25,928 nt of DNA from positions 1-25,928 of the IMG/VR virus record IMGVR_UViG_3300030104_000529; one strand, 5' to 3'. The position numbers were made by a program, and so were the translations under genes. The stretch is from a virus. The notes beneath the pieces were generated by a model. It was not told the origin of the DNA. It saw nothing but the letters and a program-made list of their open reading frames with translations, and made no database searches. Positions 1 through 8,301 of the stretch are shown one piece after another (the stretch's first letter is position 1; the number at the start of each line of letters is the position of its first letter).

Positions 1-443
1 ACTAGCCTCCCACCACTTTCGATAGTCAACGTCACACCTGATGCTATACCTAATGTGCCTGTAGCTGTAGCATTTTCTGTGGCTAGTATGGTAGTGCTTA
101 TATCCATACTCTGTGCGTTTAATCTAAACATACCACCATTTTTAAAGTTACCTTTGAATTGTTCTTCAGGTACAACAGAAGCTCCACCTGTCTCTAGGAA
201 GTATACAAAGATATTATTACCTGAGTTAGAAGAAGGTGCAGCACTAAAGGTTAGTGTTGACCCATCAGGTACAGTATAAGCAGCAGTGTCTTGTATAACA
301 CCATCTACTGACACAAGTATGTCTTGTACAGAGCCAATAGTTCTACCTAGTGCAAAGGTTGTGTCTGAACCATCACCACTAAACCTGACAACAGCAGGAG
401 CAGTCTGAAAGTTAGACTCTGGTTCTACTCCAATATAGGGCAT
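1..443 (-). CDS. Tail fibre protein, N-terminal part (cut by left edge)
   Basis: An open frame starts at the ATG whose first base is 443 and stays open to base 1, giving 147 codons. It begins MPYIGVEPESNFQTA, continues with a VRFSGDGSDTTFALG segment and then a DILVSVDGVIQ / YTVPDGSTLTF pattern. This N-terminal beta-rich module is common at the start of fibre and receptor-binding proteins of marine and T7-like phages, where it anchors the fibre to the virion; the receptor-binding end would lie outside the window. It starts one base after the stop of the gene at 445-855, so it is the next cistron of the leftward late operon. The family assignment is by recall of the pattern and is fairly secure; the length and the C-terminal type are unknown. 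Confidence 0.8.
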   Translation of the reverse strand, partial: MPYIGVEPESNFQTAPAVVRFSGDGSDTTFALGRTIGSVQDILVSVDGVIQDTAAYTVPDGSTLTFSAAPSSNSGNNIFVYFLETGGASVVPEEQFKGNFKNGGMFRLNAQSMDISTTILATENATATGTLGIASGVTLTIESGGRL

Positions 444-444
444 A

Positions 445-855
445 TTATGTTATCTCCATGATGCTTAATGCTCCAGATAGTTTATCTGCTACACTACAAG
501 AAATTGTTATTGTATCAGTGGGTTGCATAATTACCTTTCCTCCTGATAATAATTCTAAGGTTGAACCTACAGGTATAGGTGCGTTATTTAACAACACCGC
601 AGTGGTATTATTATTTGCACCTCCCCCTGTTCCTGCACCTATGTTATTTGTTTGACTAGCAGAACCAGTTCCCCCTGTAGTATCAGACTCAAGAAGAACT
701 TTTGCTGTTACCTGTGAGGTGTGAATGTTTGTTAACATAAGACCAATAACAACTGTTGTTGTGCTACTTGGAGTCGTGTATATGTGATACTCACTCCCAT
801 CTGACGTACTTGCAGGTTCTGCTGCAAATGTTAATACTCTAAATGTATTTGCCAT
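445..855 (-). CDS. Small beta-rich virion protein, probably tail/fibre associated
   Basis: This encodes 136 residues starting MANTFRVLTFAAEPAS. It is rich in Thr, Ser, Gly and Val, with alternating beta-strand-like stretches (TTTVVIGLMLTNIH, KVIMQPTDTITISCSV) and a Gly/Asn-rich loop in the middle (about residues 66-83). There is no signal peptide or membrane segment. A good ribosome-binding site (AGGAGA) lies in the 13-base gap after the fibre gene at 869-3100. Its place between two fibre genes suggests a small virion component, such as a fibre accessory or a decoration protein. I do not recognise a named family. Confidence 0.75.
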   Translation of the reverse strand: MANTFRVLTFAAEPASTSDGSEYHIYTTPSSTTTVVIGLMLTNIHTSQVTAKVLLESDTTGGTGSASQTNNIGAGTGGGANNNTTAVLLNNAPIPVGSTLELLSGGKVIMQPTDTITISCSVADKLSGALSIMEIT

Positions 856-868
856 CTTTTTCTCCTAA

Positions 869-3100
869 CTATCCAAGGGCAATCGCAAGTGCCGTAGGGT
901 CGTCTGTGGAAAACCCTGCACTACTTAAATATGTTTTCACATCTGTTAATGCTACTTGTTTCATTGTTCCATCGTCATTTGTTACTAATCTATCTGCATC
1001 TGCAAGTGTAGTAGATGAAGCAGCCGTATTACCATCCATTATGTTTAACTCTGCTGCTGTAGCTGCTACGTTAGTACCACCTATGTCTAAGGTAGTTACA
1101 GATATTTCACCTGCTACTGTTGCTATACCATCTGCTAGTGTTATAAGGTCTGTATCATCTGTGTGACCTATAGTTGTACCATTTATTGCTACATTGTCAA
1201 CGGTTAATGCAGATAGTGTACCTAATGATGTAATGTTTGTTTGTGCTGCAGTTTGTAGTGTACCAGATAATTGTGTCGCTGTCAACCTTCCTGTGCTAGG
1301 ATTATAAATTAAATCACCATCTGACTCTAATCCTATGTTTCCACCGTCTACATCTCCACCTGCAGTAAAGATAATAGCATTATCTTCATCTGTACTTTCA
1401 TTATCTGAAATAGTTACAGTTGTTGCTACTGCAGCAGTTGTTGCATTAGTAACTGTTACACCTGCTATAACGGTGTTTAGTGCAGTGCCACCTACAGTAA
1501 TAGCATCGGCTTCTAGTGTTCCATCAACATCAACGTCACCATCAATGTCAGCATTTCCTGTTACTGTAATGCTGTCTACATAAGCATCTTTCCAACGAAC
1601 AGATGAAGAACCTAAATCTACATCGCTATCAGATTGTGGTCCAAATATGTTATCAGCTAAATATACCTGTTCTACATTGTTTGCATAAAAGTGTATCTCG
1701 TCTGCTGTTTCAAAATCAATTTTAGTCTGATCATCTTCACCAATCTTTATGTCTGTCGCAAGTAAAGAAGTTATACCTGTTTGTGCTGCGTCAATGCTCA
1801 TCACAGAGCTAGAAGCGGATAAGCCTGTTCCTGCAAATAAGGTTGCAAGAGAGGCTATCGTTGTAAGTTGTTCATTTGCTCCATCAGAGTCTATTGTAGC
1901 TAATTTATCACCATCAGCAGGAGTCACATCACTTAATTCAGACAGATCAAGTGTTAAAGTTACTGCACCTGATGCACCGCCTCCACTTAAACCTACACCT
2001 GCTGTTACACCTGTAATATCACCTACAGAGGCTGACACATACGTAACAAGATCAGATGCAGGTATTTGTTTAGTTGTAGTGCCATCAATAATTAGAAACG
2101 CATCAGCATCCGCTATTGTAATTGAACTTGTTGATTTGGCTGAACCGTCTAATAGATTTAACTCTGCAGCCGTTGATCCTACAGCAGTGCTACCTAGTGT
2201 AAGCTGACCATCAGGAACTACAAGTCCTGCAGCACCGCCTAGTATAAGGTCATCTGCTGATGTATCCCATAGCATGTATGCTGAAGCTGTGTCACCAAAG
2301 AATTTAACATCGTAACCTGCGTCATCTACACCAACAGTTAAAGCAGCGTCAATCTGCACAGCACCGTCAATGTCAACAGCATCTAAGTTAGTTGTGCCAT
2401 CAATATCAACATCACCAGAAATATCTAAGTTAGTAAATACAGATGTACCTACGGCTGTTATTTTATCATTAAAAGTAACTGCACCTGCTTCTGACATATC
2501 TATAGTCATAGCAGTTATAGCTGAACCACCATCGTTACCCTTAATTGAAAAGTCTTTGTCGGATACTTTAGTTTCAAGTATAACATCACTAGAGCTATTA
2601 TACAGACGAGCCATTTCTGTACCGTCATCTTCGTAAATAATGCCACTTGCTGCTGTTCCTGCATCTAAAGTAATACCTCCTGCAGATTCTATATTAATTG
2701 AATCTACGGCTGTACCATCTGAAACAATGTCTAAGTCTCCGTCTGCATTACTAGATATGTAAAGACCTGTATCTCTAAACTGTAACTTTTCATTTGTAGC
2801 TATAAGTATATCATCTGAAAACTCAAAGTAGTCTTCATCTTCCATCCACTTAAGTTCACCGTCAGCAGACTCACCATCAAAAGTAATAGTAATATCTGTA
2901 CCTGCAGTACCTGCACCAAATGTAAGAGTATTACCAAGAAGTTTAGTAACTGGTCCACCTTCGGCTGCAGTGCCGTCATGTGTGTGTCCTGTACTGGCTG
3001 CAAACGCTGCTAATAACTGGTTAAACTCGTCATTAGTGTGTGCGGCTGTGATAACATCTCCGTCACTATACGTAGACTGTCTTGTATACGTTGCTCCCAT
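869..3100 (-). CDS. Tail fibre / receptor-binding protein with repeated beta modules
   Basis: This 743-residue protein begins MGATYTRQSTYSDGD and includes the stretch ITAAHTNDEFNQLLAAF followed by TGHTHDGTAAEGGP. That N-terminal layout is typical of fibre proteins in marine phages. The body is Asp/Thr/Gly-rich repeated beta structure (many short xVDIDGTxxLDAV-type units) that likely forms an elongated trimer. A roughly 50-residue module occurs twice, near residues 309-360 (AAELNLLDG, ITIADAD, TKQIPASDL) and 682-729 (AAELNIMDG, TTLADAD, MKQVALTDV). The start directly abuts the upstream stop at 3101, with AGGAG inside the end of that gene. The likely role is host attachment at the tail. No enzymatic domain is visible. 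Confidence 0.85.
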   Translation of the reverse strand: MGATYTRQSTYSDGDVITAAHTNDEFNQLLAAFAASTGHTHDGTAAEGGPVTKLLGNTLTFGAGTAGTDITITFDGESADGELKWMEDEDYFEFSDDILIATNEKLQFRDTGLYISSNADGDLDIVSDGTAVDSINIESAGGITLDAGTAASGIIYEDDGTEMARLYNSSSDVILETKVSDKDFSIKGNDGGSAITAMTIDMSEAGAVTFNDKITAVGTSVFTNLDISGDVDIDGTTNLDAVDIDGAVQIDAALTVGVDDAGYDVKFFGDTASAYMLWDTSADDLILGGAAGLVVPDGQLTLGSTAVGSTAAELNLLDGSAKSTSSITIADADAFLIIDGTTTKQIPASDLVTYVSASVGDITGVTAGVGLSGGGASGAVTLTLDLSELSDVTPADGDKLATIDSDGANEQLTTIASLATLFAGTGLSASSSVMSIDAAQTGITSLLATDIKIGEDDQTKIDFETADEIHFYANNVEQVYLADNIFGPQSDSDVDLGSSSVRWKDAYVDSITVTGNADIDGDVDVDGTLEADAITVGGTALNTVIAGVTVTNATTAAVATTVTISDNESTDEDNAIIFTAGGDVDGGNIGLESDGDLIYNPSTGRLTATQLSGTLQTAAQTNITSLGTLSALTVDNVAINGTTIGHTDDTDLITLADGIATVAGEISVTTLDIGGTNVAATAAELNIMDGNTAASSTTLADADRLVTNDDGTMKQVALTDVKTYLSSAGFSTDDPTALAIALG

Positions 3101-5083
3101 TTATCTCCTAGCTCCCATTTGATATTCTAACCCAAAGCCTCTTATTGAGTACGGTGCTGATACACCATTGTCATTAACTCTTAAAGCTACTGTAAAGCCT
3201 GATCCTTCTACTGCCTGTCTAACTAATGGCTCTGACTGTCCACCATAAGTTGATGTTCCGTATGTTGTTCCTGACGCTCCATAAACTGCAGCTACATCAG
3301 CAGCAGATAAGGAATACGCAGCAGGTCTAGGTGAATCAGGGTCTTCATAGTCGTACCTTAAAAGTAAATCTGCGTTAACAGAAGATTCAGGCTTATAACT
3401 TAATAACACTTTTTGCATGTGCTTACGAACACCTGCATCTCCAAAACTTAAATCAGGACTTCTATACTTTCCATCAATAGACGTACCATTAAAGTCGTTA
3501 CCTGATTCTTGTTGATATATGTATCCATCTGCTCCACCGTGAACAACAGTAGTACCTGCTGACTCAACTAGTGTATCTGTGGATGTAGGTTTTATGCCTT
3601 TTAGTTTAGCAAACTCAAAATTAGCTTCTCTCATAGAACATATGACACCATTTGTTATAGTTTCAGACACCCCATCTTTAGTAAAGAAAACTCTGTATTG
3701 GGTTTTATTAGGAATAACAAGAGATCTAAAACCTCCTGAGTTAGCTATGTTATCATTAAAAACAGATTGAACAGCAGTACTGATTGTACCTAAATCAACG
3801 TCACCAATTCTTGCTGTACCTGCAACAGTTCTTAATCCGTCAGGAGCTAAGAATATTAAGTCACCTGCAAATTCCTGTATTGTCTGCCCATTAACGCAAC
3901 CAATATTTCTTGTAACAGGATCAACCCTAAAGTCAGCAAAAGAAGAACCACTAAGTTTAAAAATTCTGTTCTCGCAAAAGATAAATAAATTATCACGGAA
4001 AACTTTTAGTCCTGTTATTGTATCGTCAACTCTAAAACTACCTGCTCCTAATGCAACAGAAAAGTTATCCTCTTCAAACGGAACTGTAAACACAACCTCT
4101 TGAGGTAAAGCTGACATACCTGCGTAAAACAATGCGTCTTTAAATACAGCTACAAACTTAGCACCGCTTACAGCAGGAGGAAAGGCATCTGAAACTGTTG
4201 TTCCTGCAGTATGGTCTACTGCTTCTGTGCCTCCTGCGCCTCTTGTAACACCTGTAAAGGTTGTAGAAGTTAAACCTGTGTAAGTAAACTGTTCTGTGCC
4301 AATAACTAAAGTAAGCGTTCCTGATGACGGATCAGTAAAACCTGTTGTAGAGGCTACTTTGAGAACACCAGATCCTGTCATGCCTGTGCCACTAGCTATA
4401 TCTTGAACTAATGTAGTAGATTCGCCTGTACTAGCATTAGCATGAGCAACGTCTGTAGCTGCAAAAGACGTATTAAATACTGTAGGAGCATTTGCTCCAT
4501 CCGCTACTATAAACTTTTTTGTACCATCAAAGTTAAAGGTAGCAAAAGTATATACACCTGCACTTGTTCTGCTACTATCTATAGATGTCCAATATTGTGT
4601 GACTGTTGCTCCACTAGAGTGAGATGCAGCAGATGTAGAATTAGCTCCTCTTGTAGCTCCAGTGAGTGTAGTAGAAGTTTTACCTGTATAGGTTATTTGC
4701 TCAGACCCTAGTAATATTGTGCCTGTTGTAGAAAAATCTGTAGTAGATGCAACAGTTATTGTAGTTACAGAGTCATTATGGTCTTGAGAAATAGTAGTAG
4801 AGCCTTTAGTGCCTCTAAATATGTTTGTGCCTCTAGCTGCTATAATGTTGTCATTATAAAATGCTGACATTAATACAGTTTCTGAAGAAGCTGAAGTTTG
4901 TGGTACTATATTAGTATTATACTTTGCAAAACCACTTATGCGTCTATAACCACCACTAATGTCAGGCTCAAAGTTTATAAGCTCTAAAGCTTCACCTGCA
5001 GACATAGCAAAAGTAGATTTATTTAAAACTAAGCCTCCTTGAAGAGGAAATGTTGCAGGTTGTACTTGTGATAAATCAGGCAT
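3101..5083 (-). CDS. Tail nozzle / tail tubular B-like (stabilisation) protein
   Basis: This 660-residue protein starts MPDLSQVQPATFPLQGGL. The early segment LELINFEPDISGGYRRISGF and the later pattern KVFRDNLFIFCENRIFKLSG ... RNIGCVNGQTI ... DLIFLAPDGLRTV resemble the propeller-like nozzle or stabilisation proteins of podoviruses (P22 gp10 or T7 tail tubular B type). Two copies of a beta module with TYTG...LTG.TRGA are inserted at about residues 100-164 and 225-300; a third copy sits in the next upstream gene. It would close the portal channel and link it to the fibres. The gene lies one base after the adaptor gene, and its own stop abuts the fibre gene. The exact family is inferred from size, order and pattern. 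Confidence 0.7.
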   Translation of the reverse strand: MPDLSQVQPATFPLQGGLVLNKSTFAMSAGEALELINFEPDISGGYRRISGFAKYNTNIVPQTSASSETVLMSAFYNDNIIAARGTNIFRGTKGSTTISQDHNDSVTTITVASTTDFSTTGTILLGSEQITYTGKTSTTLTGATRGANSTSAASHSSGATVTQYWTSIDSSRTSAGVYTFATFNFDGTKKFIVADGANAPTVFNTSFAATDVAHANASTGESTTLVQDIASGTGMTGSGVLKVASTTGFTDPSSGTLTLVIGTEQFTYTGLTSTTFTGVTRGAGGTEAVDHTAGTTVSDAFPPAVSGAKFVAVFKDALFYAGMSALPQEVVFTVPFEEDNFSVALGAGSFRVDDTITGLKVFRDNLFIFCENRIFKLSGSSFADFRVDPVTRNIGCVNGQTIQEFAGDLIFLAPDGLRTVAGTARIGDVDLGTISTAVQSVFNDNIANSGGFRSLVIPNKTQYRVFFTKDGVSETITNGVICSMREANFEFAKLKGIKPTSTDTLVESAGTTVVHGGADGYIYQQESGNDFNGTSIDGKYRSPDLSFGDAGVRKHMQKVLLSYKPESSVNADLLLRYDYEDPDSPRPAAYSLSAADVAAVYGASGTTYGTSTYGGQSEPLVRQAVEGSGFTVALRVNDNGVSAPYSIRGFGLEYQMGARR

Positions 5084-5084
5084 T

Positions 5085-6020
5085 TTAATTTACTCTTGGT
5101 GATACGTCCATAAAAGCAGTTGACGTTCTAGGTATAAAAGTAGACCTTAGATATTCAAATTTATTGATTAGTAGTGTTTGCATGTGTTTAATACCCTCTT
5201 CAAACCTACTAAAGTTTATTTGGTATTGTTGTGTCTCACCTCTATATTGATAAACAAATGCTGTTGCACCGTCTACTATTACAGTATCAAAACGTGCAGG
5301 TATAGAAGTTGTATCATCATGTGCTGCCATATCTGTTGGGTAAGTGTAGTAGTCAAACTTTAATGAGTAAGACTTATCAGGGAATGGATATAAAAGATAG
5401 TTGTTATCAGCAGAACGTATTATATATCTAGGAACACCCCCTCTAGTAAACTGCGTAACTGTAACCCCATTATCGTGAGTTGCGGCTGTAGTTGCGTTTG
5501 CTCCTCTCGTACATCCAGTTAAAGTGTTAGTGCTTATTCCTGTGTACGATATTTGTTCATTATCTATGTATACTGTACCTGTGCTGTCAAAGTCAGTGGC
5601 ACTAGTTAAGTCAATTTCTGTTTCAGTTGCGTCTATAGCTTCAGCAGCAGTCGTAGAATTTATTTCATCTTCTTGTGTTATATAGTTGTTAATGTAGTCG
5701 TTGTAATTTAGTATACCCAACTTACCACCACTAGTGCTTAAATCGCTATCTTTAACTAACCTAAAAGTATTATAATCAACAGTTTTTGTACTTGTAGGTA
5801 AACTGTATCTAACTACTCCTGCAGTTAAAGTTTTTGTAGCTGTAGCGTGATTAAACGGATAATTAAATTCTCTTTGATTAATAAAACGTACTGCTTCATT
5901 AATTGCATTTTGGGCTTGTATTTGTATACCCCTAGCTGTACTAAAAGAGCTTGAAGTTAATGCTACTTCATTTAGCCTAGCTAAAACACTATTAGTTAGA
6001 GTTAAGTACGTTCCTGACAT
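5085..6020 (-). CDS. Head-tail adaptor / tail tubular A-like protein with inserted beta module
   Basis: This 311-residue protein starts MSGTYLTLTNSVLARLNEV. Its N-terminal helical part (IQIQAQNAINEAVRFINQREFNYPFN) and length fit the adaptor or tail tubular A proteins that bind the portal in short-tailed phages. Residues about 125-190 are an inserted beta module (TVYIDNEQISYTG, TLTGCTRGANATTAATH) nearly the same as two modules in the downstream nozzle protein. Without it the protein would be about 245 residues, closer to a typical adaptor. Position just before the nozzle gene supports the role. The sequence signature alone is not decisive. Confidence 0.65.
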   Translation of the reverse strand: MSGTYLTLTNSVLARLNEVALTSSSFSTARGIQIQAQNAINEAVRFINQREFNYPFNHATATKTLTAGVVRYSLPTSTKTVDYNTFRLVKDSDLSTSGGKLGILNYNDYINNYITQEDEINSTTAAEAIDATETEIDLTSATDFDSTGTVYIDNEQISYTGISTNTLTGCTRGANATTAATHDNGVTVTQFTRGGVPRYIIRSADNNYLLYPFPDKSYSLKFDYYTYPTDMAAHDDTTSIPARFDTVIVDGATAFVYQYRGETQQYQINFSRFEEGIKHMQTLLINKFEYLRSTFIPRTSTAFMDVSPRVN

Positions 6021-6024
6021 AAAT

Positions 6025-6441
6025 TTATGCTAACTTTGTCATCTCTAATATTATCCAATAGGTGTCTGTGTTTGAATGTCCTACTGTTGTAAATAATATA
6101 TCTCCAGTTTTACCGCTTCCTGCGTTATTAACTAAACCACCAAACTCACTAAAATCCCAGTGTTCAGGTCCACCATCAGCTAAGTAGATAGCTTCTACGT
6201 TAGATGTTGCATCCCACAAGACGCTTACAGCCATACCATTACATCTTGCCCATACTTTATCTATTCTTACTTCGGAACATGTAGTAGGTGTAACAGTGTC
6301 TACTCTTTGCCCTGCAGTAAAACCACTTACATCAACTTTGTTAACAGTACTTTCGCCTGTTCCGTCACTGGTGTTAGTAAATTTCATCACAAGTTTGTGG
6401 GGAGTATTTACTATTGTTTGACTTGTAACTGCATCTGCCAT
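6025..6441 (-). CDS. Hypothetical virion protein
   Basis: This encodes 138 residues beginning MADAVTSQTIVNTPHKLVM. The sequence is beta-rich, without Lys/Arg clusters or membrane segments, with CSEVRIDKVWARCNGMAVSVLWDA in the middle and DTYWIILEMTKLA at the end. That is the look of a small jelly-roll or beta-sandwich virion component. It is preceded by AAGGA about 8 bases before the ATG and stands just downstream of a terminator-like hairpin that separates it from the capsid unit. Four bases separate its stop from the adaptor start. I do not recognise a named family; a structural role is inferred from its place in the virion operon. Confidence 0.7.
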   Translation of the reverse strand: MADAVTSQTIVNTPHKLVMKFTNTSDGTGESTVNKVDVSGFTAGQRVDTVTPTTCSEVRIDKVWARCNGMAVSVLWDATSNVEAIYLADGGPEHWDFSEFGGLVNNAGSGKTGDILFTTVGHSNTDTYWIILEMTKLA

Positions 6442-6460
6442 TGTTATTCCTTTTTATGTT

Positions 6461-6488
6461 AAAAGAGAGGGCAACTTAATGCCCTCCC
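6461..6488 (-). terminator. Terminator-like hairpin after the capsid unit
   Basis: On the minus strand GAGGGCA, a six-base loop and TGCCCTC form a perfect seven-pair stem (6467-6473 with 6480-6486). Two further outward pairs, one of them G-U, are possible. TTTT follows after a C. The T-run is short, so termination is likely partial, letting some transcripts continue into the adaptor, nozzle and fibre genes. Confidence 0.6.
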
Positions 6489-6500
6489 TAGTTAGTAAAT

Positions 6501-6998
6501 TTAAGCTAGTTGATCCCTGTCAGTTTCAACAGGCTTTGTTAAAGCACCAATAGGCATAACTACTGCGAATACTCGCAATACACCTGCACTTATTGTACCT
6601 GCAGTACCTGCAAAGGTTAACTTTAATGAACCATCAGCAGTTACCATGAGTGGCACTCTTGCTGTTGCATCATCCACTGCTGCATAAGCACCTGCAGAAG
6701 CACCGTCACAGTCAAAGCCATCCACATAGTAATCAGCATCGCCTCCTGCCAAGCCCATGTCAATAGTAGCGTCTGACTGATCATTAGTCAAAGCTGTTAA
6801 TACTTCAATACTTGCAAACAGAATAAGGTGATCATTAGGAATAGCACAGCACTCAATAGTACTTCCATTAGCGTCAATGTTTTGATCAGAAAAATCAATT
6901 CGTTGCTCGACTAAATAAGGTCGTATCCTATCAGTCCTACCTGCACTTGGTCCATGAGTAGAATTAGTTGTTGCCAACGCTGTTGTTGTTGCCGCCAT
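6501..6998 (-). CDS. Capsid-associated virion protein (candidate decoration protein)
   Basis: This encodes 165 residues starting MAATTTALATTNSTHGPSAG. The sequence is acidic and beta-rich, with an Asp/Gly/Tyr segment (GGDADYYVDGFDCDGASAG) and a hydrophobic end region (GVLRVFAVVMPIGAL). It follows the major capsid gene by 13 bases, and the pair is bounded by a strong promoter upstream of the capsid gene and a terminator-like hairpin downstream. It is therefore likely made at high level together with the capsid protein. A decoration or other high-copy capsid protein is my inference; I cannot name a family. Confidence 0.7.
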   Translation of the reverse strand: MAATTTALATTNSTHGPSAGRTDRIRPYLVEQRIDFSDQNIDANGSTIECCAIPNDHLILFASIEVLTALTNDQSDATIDMGLAGGDADYYVDGFDCDGASAGAYAAVDDATARVPLMVTADGSLKLTFAGTAGTISAGVLRVFAVVMPIGALTKPVETDRDQLA

Positions 6999-7011
6999 TT
7001 TTTATTCCCCC

Positions 7012-8073
7012 CTAGAAGCCAGATACATAATATGCACGAGATAGAGCCTCAGGCTTGAGAATCTTTCGTCCGTATAAGTGCATACCACGAACAATGTCAG
7101 CAAAGCTGTCAGGGTCACGGTAAGACTCGGTCTTACTAATTTGTTCCGCAGTTGCAACAGCAGAACTATGACCTGCACAGATCACACCAAAGTGTGTTGA
7201 ACCTGTAGCAGTAGCTCCAGTTGCTCCATTGCCTTTAGCAGGAAGGTTATTAGACATATAGACTTTAAACCCATGAACATTGTTTAGAATTAGTCCATTT
7301 TGTAGACCGCCTCCTCCAAAGTCAGCATTAAAAAGTCGTGAGTCTTCATCCTTCATTAGCTCTGCAAAAACTGGGTCAACAACTAACCAACGATCCGTTG
7401 AAGGGATGTACTGTTGGTCAAGCTTTCTTGACATTCTTGCAATAACAGCTAAAGGTGTAGCGTTAGCGGCTGTCGTGTTTAGTGAATCACCACCTGCACG
7501 AGGCTTAACAACAATAGAGTTACCAGTAGTACCACCGTTGAAATCGGCAGCATCAACTAACATAGAAGCAAGTAGTTCGTTACTTGCTGCAGTGTCAACT
7601 GCTTTTGATCCAGATACGGTAGTGTTTTCAGCACTAGCTATTGTGTTTAAGCTTGACTGCTTCCAACCTGATAGATAACCAAGAACTTCTTGGTCAAACT
7701 GGTCAGATAGTCTGTAAGCAGCACGATTAGATGCCATTTCACCGAAATTGACATGTGAGTGAGCCTCTTCAATATCGTCAACTTTAAATGCAAAATAGTT
7801 TGCTTTGTCAACGGTAAGTTGAAAATCCTCATCGTCAAGATCTTGAGGTGTAATAGTAGTACCTCTTGCATAAGTCTTGACTGTGATTTCAGGTTCTTTT
7901 ATGATCCTTACAGTGTCACCCATAGATGCAATCTCACCAAAATAATCGTTATTGGTAATTTCGTCAACTACAGATTTTTTCCGAAAGGCTAATTGAACCT
8001 GCTTAGAATAGATTACTGGCGAGAAATTACCATTAGGTAAGTTGCCGTAACCTGCAGCGGTTGTAAAAGCCAT
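7012..8073 (-). CDS. Major capsid protein
   Basis: This 353-residue protein begins MAFTTAAGYGNLPNGNFSPV. The pattern YSKQVQLAFRKKSVVDEIT with NDYFGEIASMGDTVRI is typical of major capsid proteins in marine phages: an N-terminal subunit arm, then a domain that starts by dealing with uniformity of coat contacts. Later segments include STDRWLVVDPVFAELMKDE and NNVHGFKVYMSNNLP, also usual in these proteins. An HK97-like fold is assumed from the family. The gene follows the scaffold gene, as expected for a capsid pair. It has the best ribosome-binding site of the late region (AAGGAGG, 7 bases from the ATG) and its own promoter, consistent with being the most abundant product. Confidence 0.88.
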   Translation of the reverse strand: MAFTTAAGYGNLPNGNFSPVIYSKQVQLAFRKKSVVDEITNNDYFGEIASMGDTVRIIKEPEITVKTYARGTTITPQDLDDEDFQLTVDKANYFAFKVDDIEEAHSHVNFGEMASNRAAYRLSDQFDQEVLGYLSGWKQSSLNTIASAENTTVSGSKAVDTAASNELLASMLVDAADFNGGTTGNSIVVKPRAGGDSLNTTAANATPLAVIARMSRKLDQQYIPSTDRWLVVDPVFAELMKDEDSRLFNADFGGGGLQNGLILNNVHGFKVYMSNNLPAKGNGATGATATGSTHFGVICAGHSSAVATAEQISKTESYRDPDSFADIVRGMHLYGRKILKPEALSRAYYVSGF

Positions 8074-8301
8074 GAATAGTCCTCCTTATAAATAAGTTAG
8101 GCTTATAGTTATAAGCTAAACATACTCAGTAAGGGCAAAGTGTTAATAAGGTGTAAAGATTTAAGTGTTGCGCTACACTTCAAGCTTTAGGCTTATACAA
8201 CTTTGGTAAGCTTTAGGGTATAGTTTGCTTGAAAAGCATACATCTATAACTAGACGTATGCCATTAGTTATAGTGATAAATTGCACATTGTCAATAGTTT
8301 T
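8074..8301 (-). promoter_or_regulatory. Capsid gene leader region (228 bp, non-coding)
   Basis: No gene fits here. The stretch carries several dyads: GCTTATA-GT-TATAAGC (8101-8116), AAGTGT-N6-ACACTT (8163-8180), and two interleaved inverted repeats, GCATAC/GTATGC (8236-8241 with 8256-8261) and CTATAACTA/TAGTTATAG (8244-8252 with 8265-8273). TTAGGCTTATA is present twice (8097-8107 and 8187-8197) and AAGCTTTAGG twice (8182-8191 and 8208-8217). It is probably the 5' leader of the capsid transcript plus operator-like sites near the promoter. Confidence 0.6.
8267..8294 (-). promoter_or_regulatory. Sigma70-type promoter for the capsid unit
   Basis: On the minus strand, TTGACA (8294-8289) is followed after 16 bases by TATAAC (8272-8267). 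It is a perfect -35 box and a five-of-six -10 box, located just after the scaffold stop codon. Transcription would start near 8260 and give a leader of about 190 nt before the capsid ATG. The -10 box overlaps one arm of the CTATAACTA/TAGTTATAG dyad, so a bound repressor or activator could control it. Confidence 0.65.

Noticed and set aside
843-2636. Long plus-strand open frames opposite the fibre gene
   Set aside because: They lie antisense to a clear 743-codon fibre gene with repetitive codons, have no ribosome-binding sites and show low-complexity Ser/Val/Pro composition.
2800-3003. Second minus-strand frame inside the fibre gene
   Set aside because: It overlaps the fibre gene in another frame with no ribosome-binding site.
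4442-4711. Plus-strand Cys-rich 89-codon frame
   Set aside because: It is the complement of Thr/Ala/Ser codons in the nozzle-like gene; the Cys content is a by-product of antisense reading.
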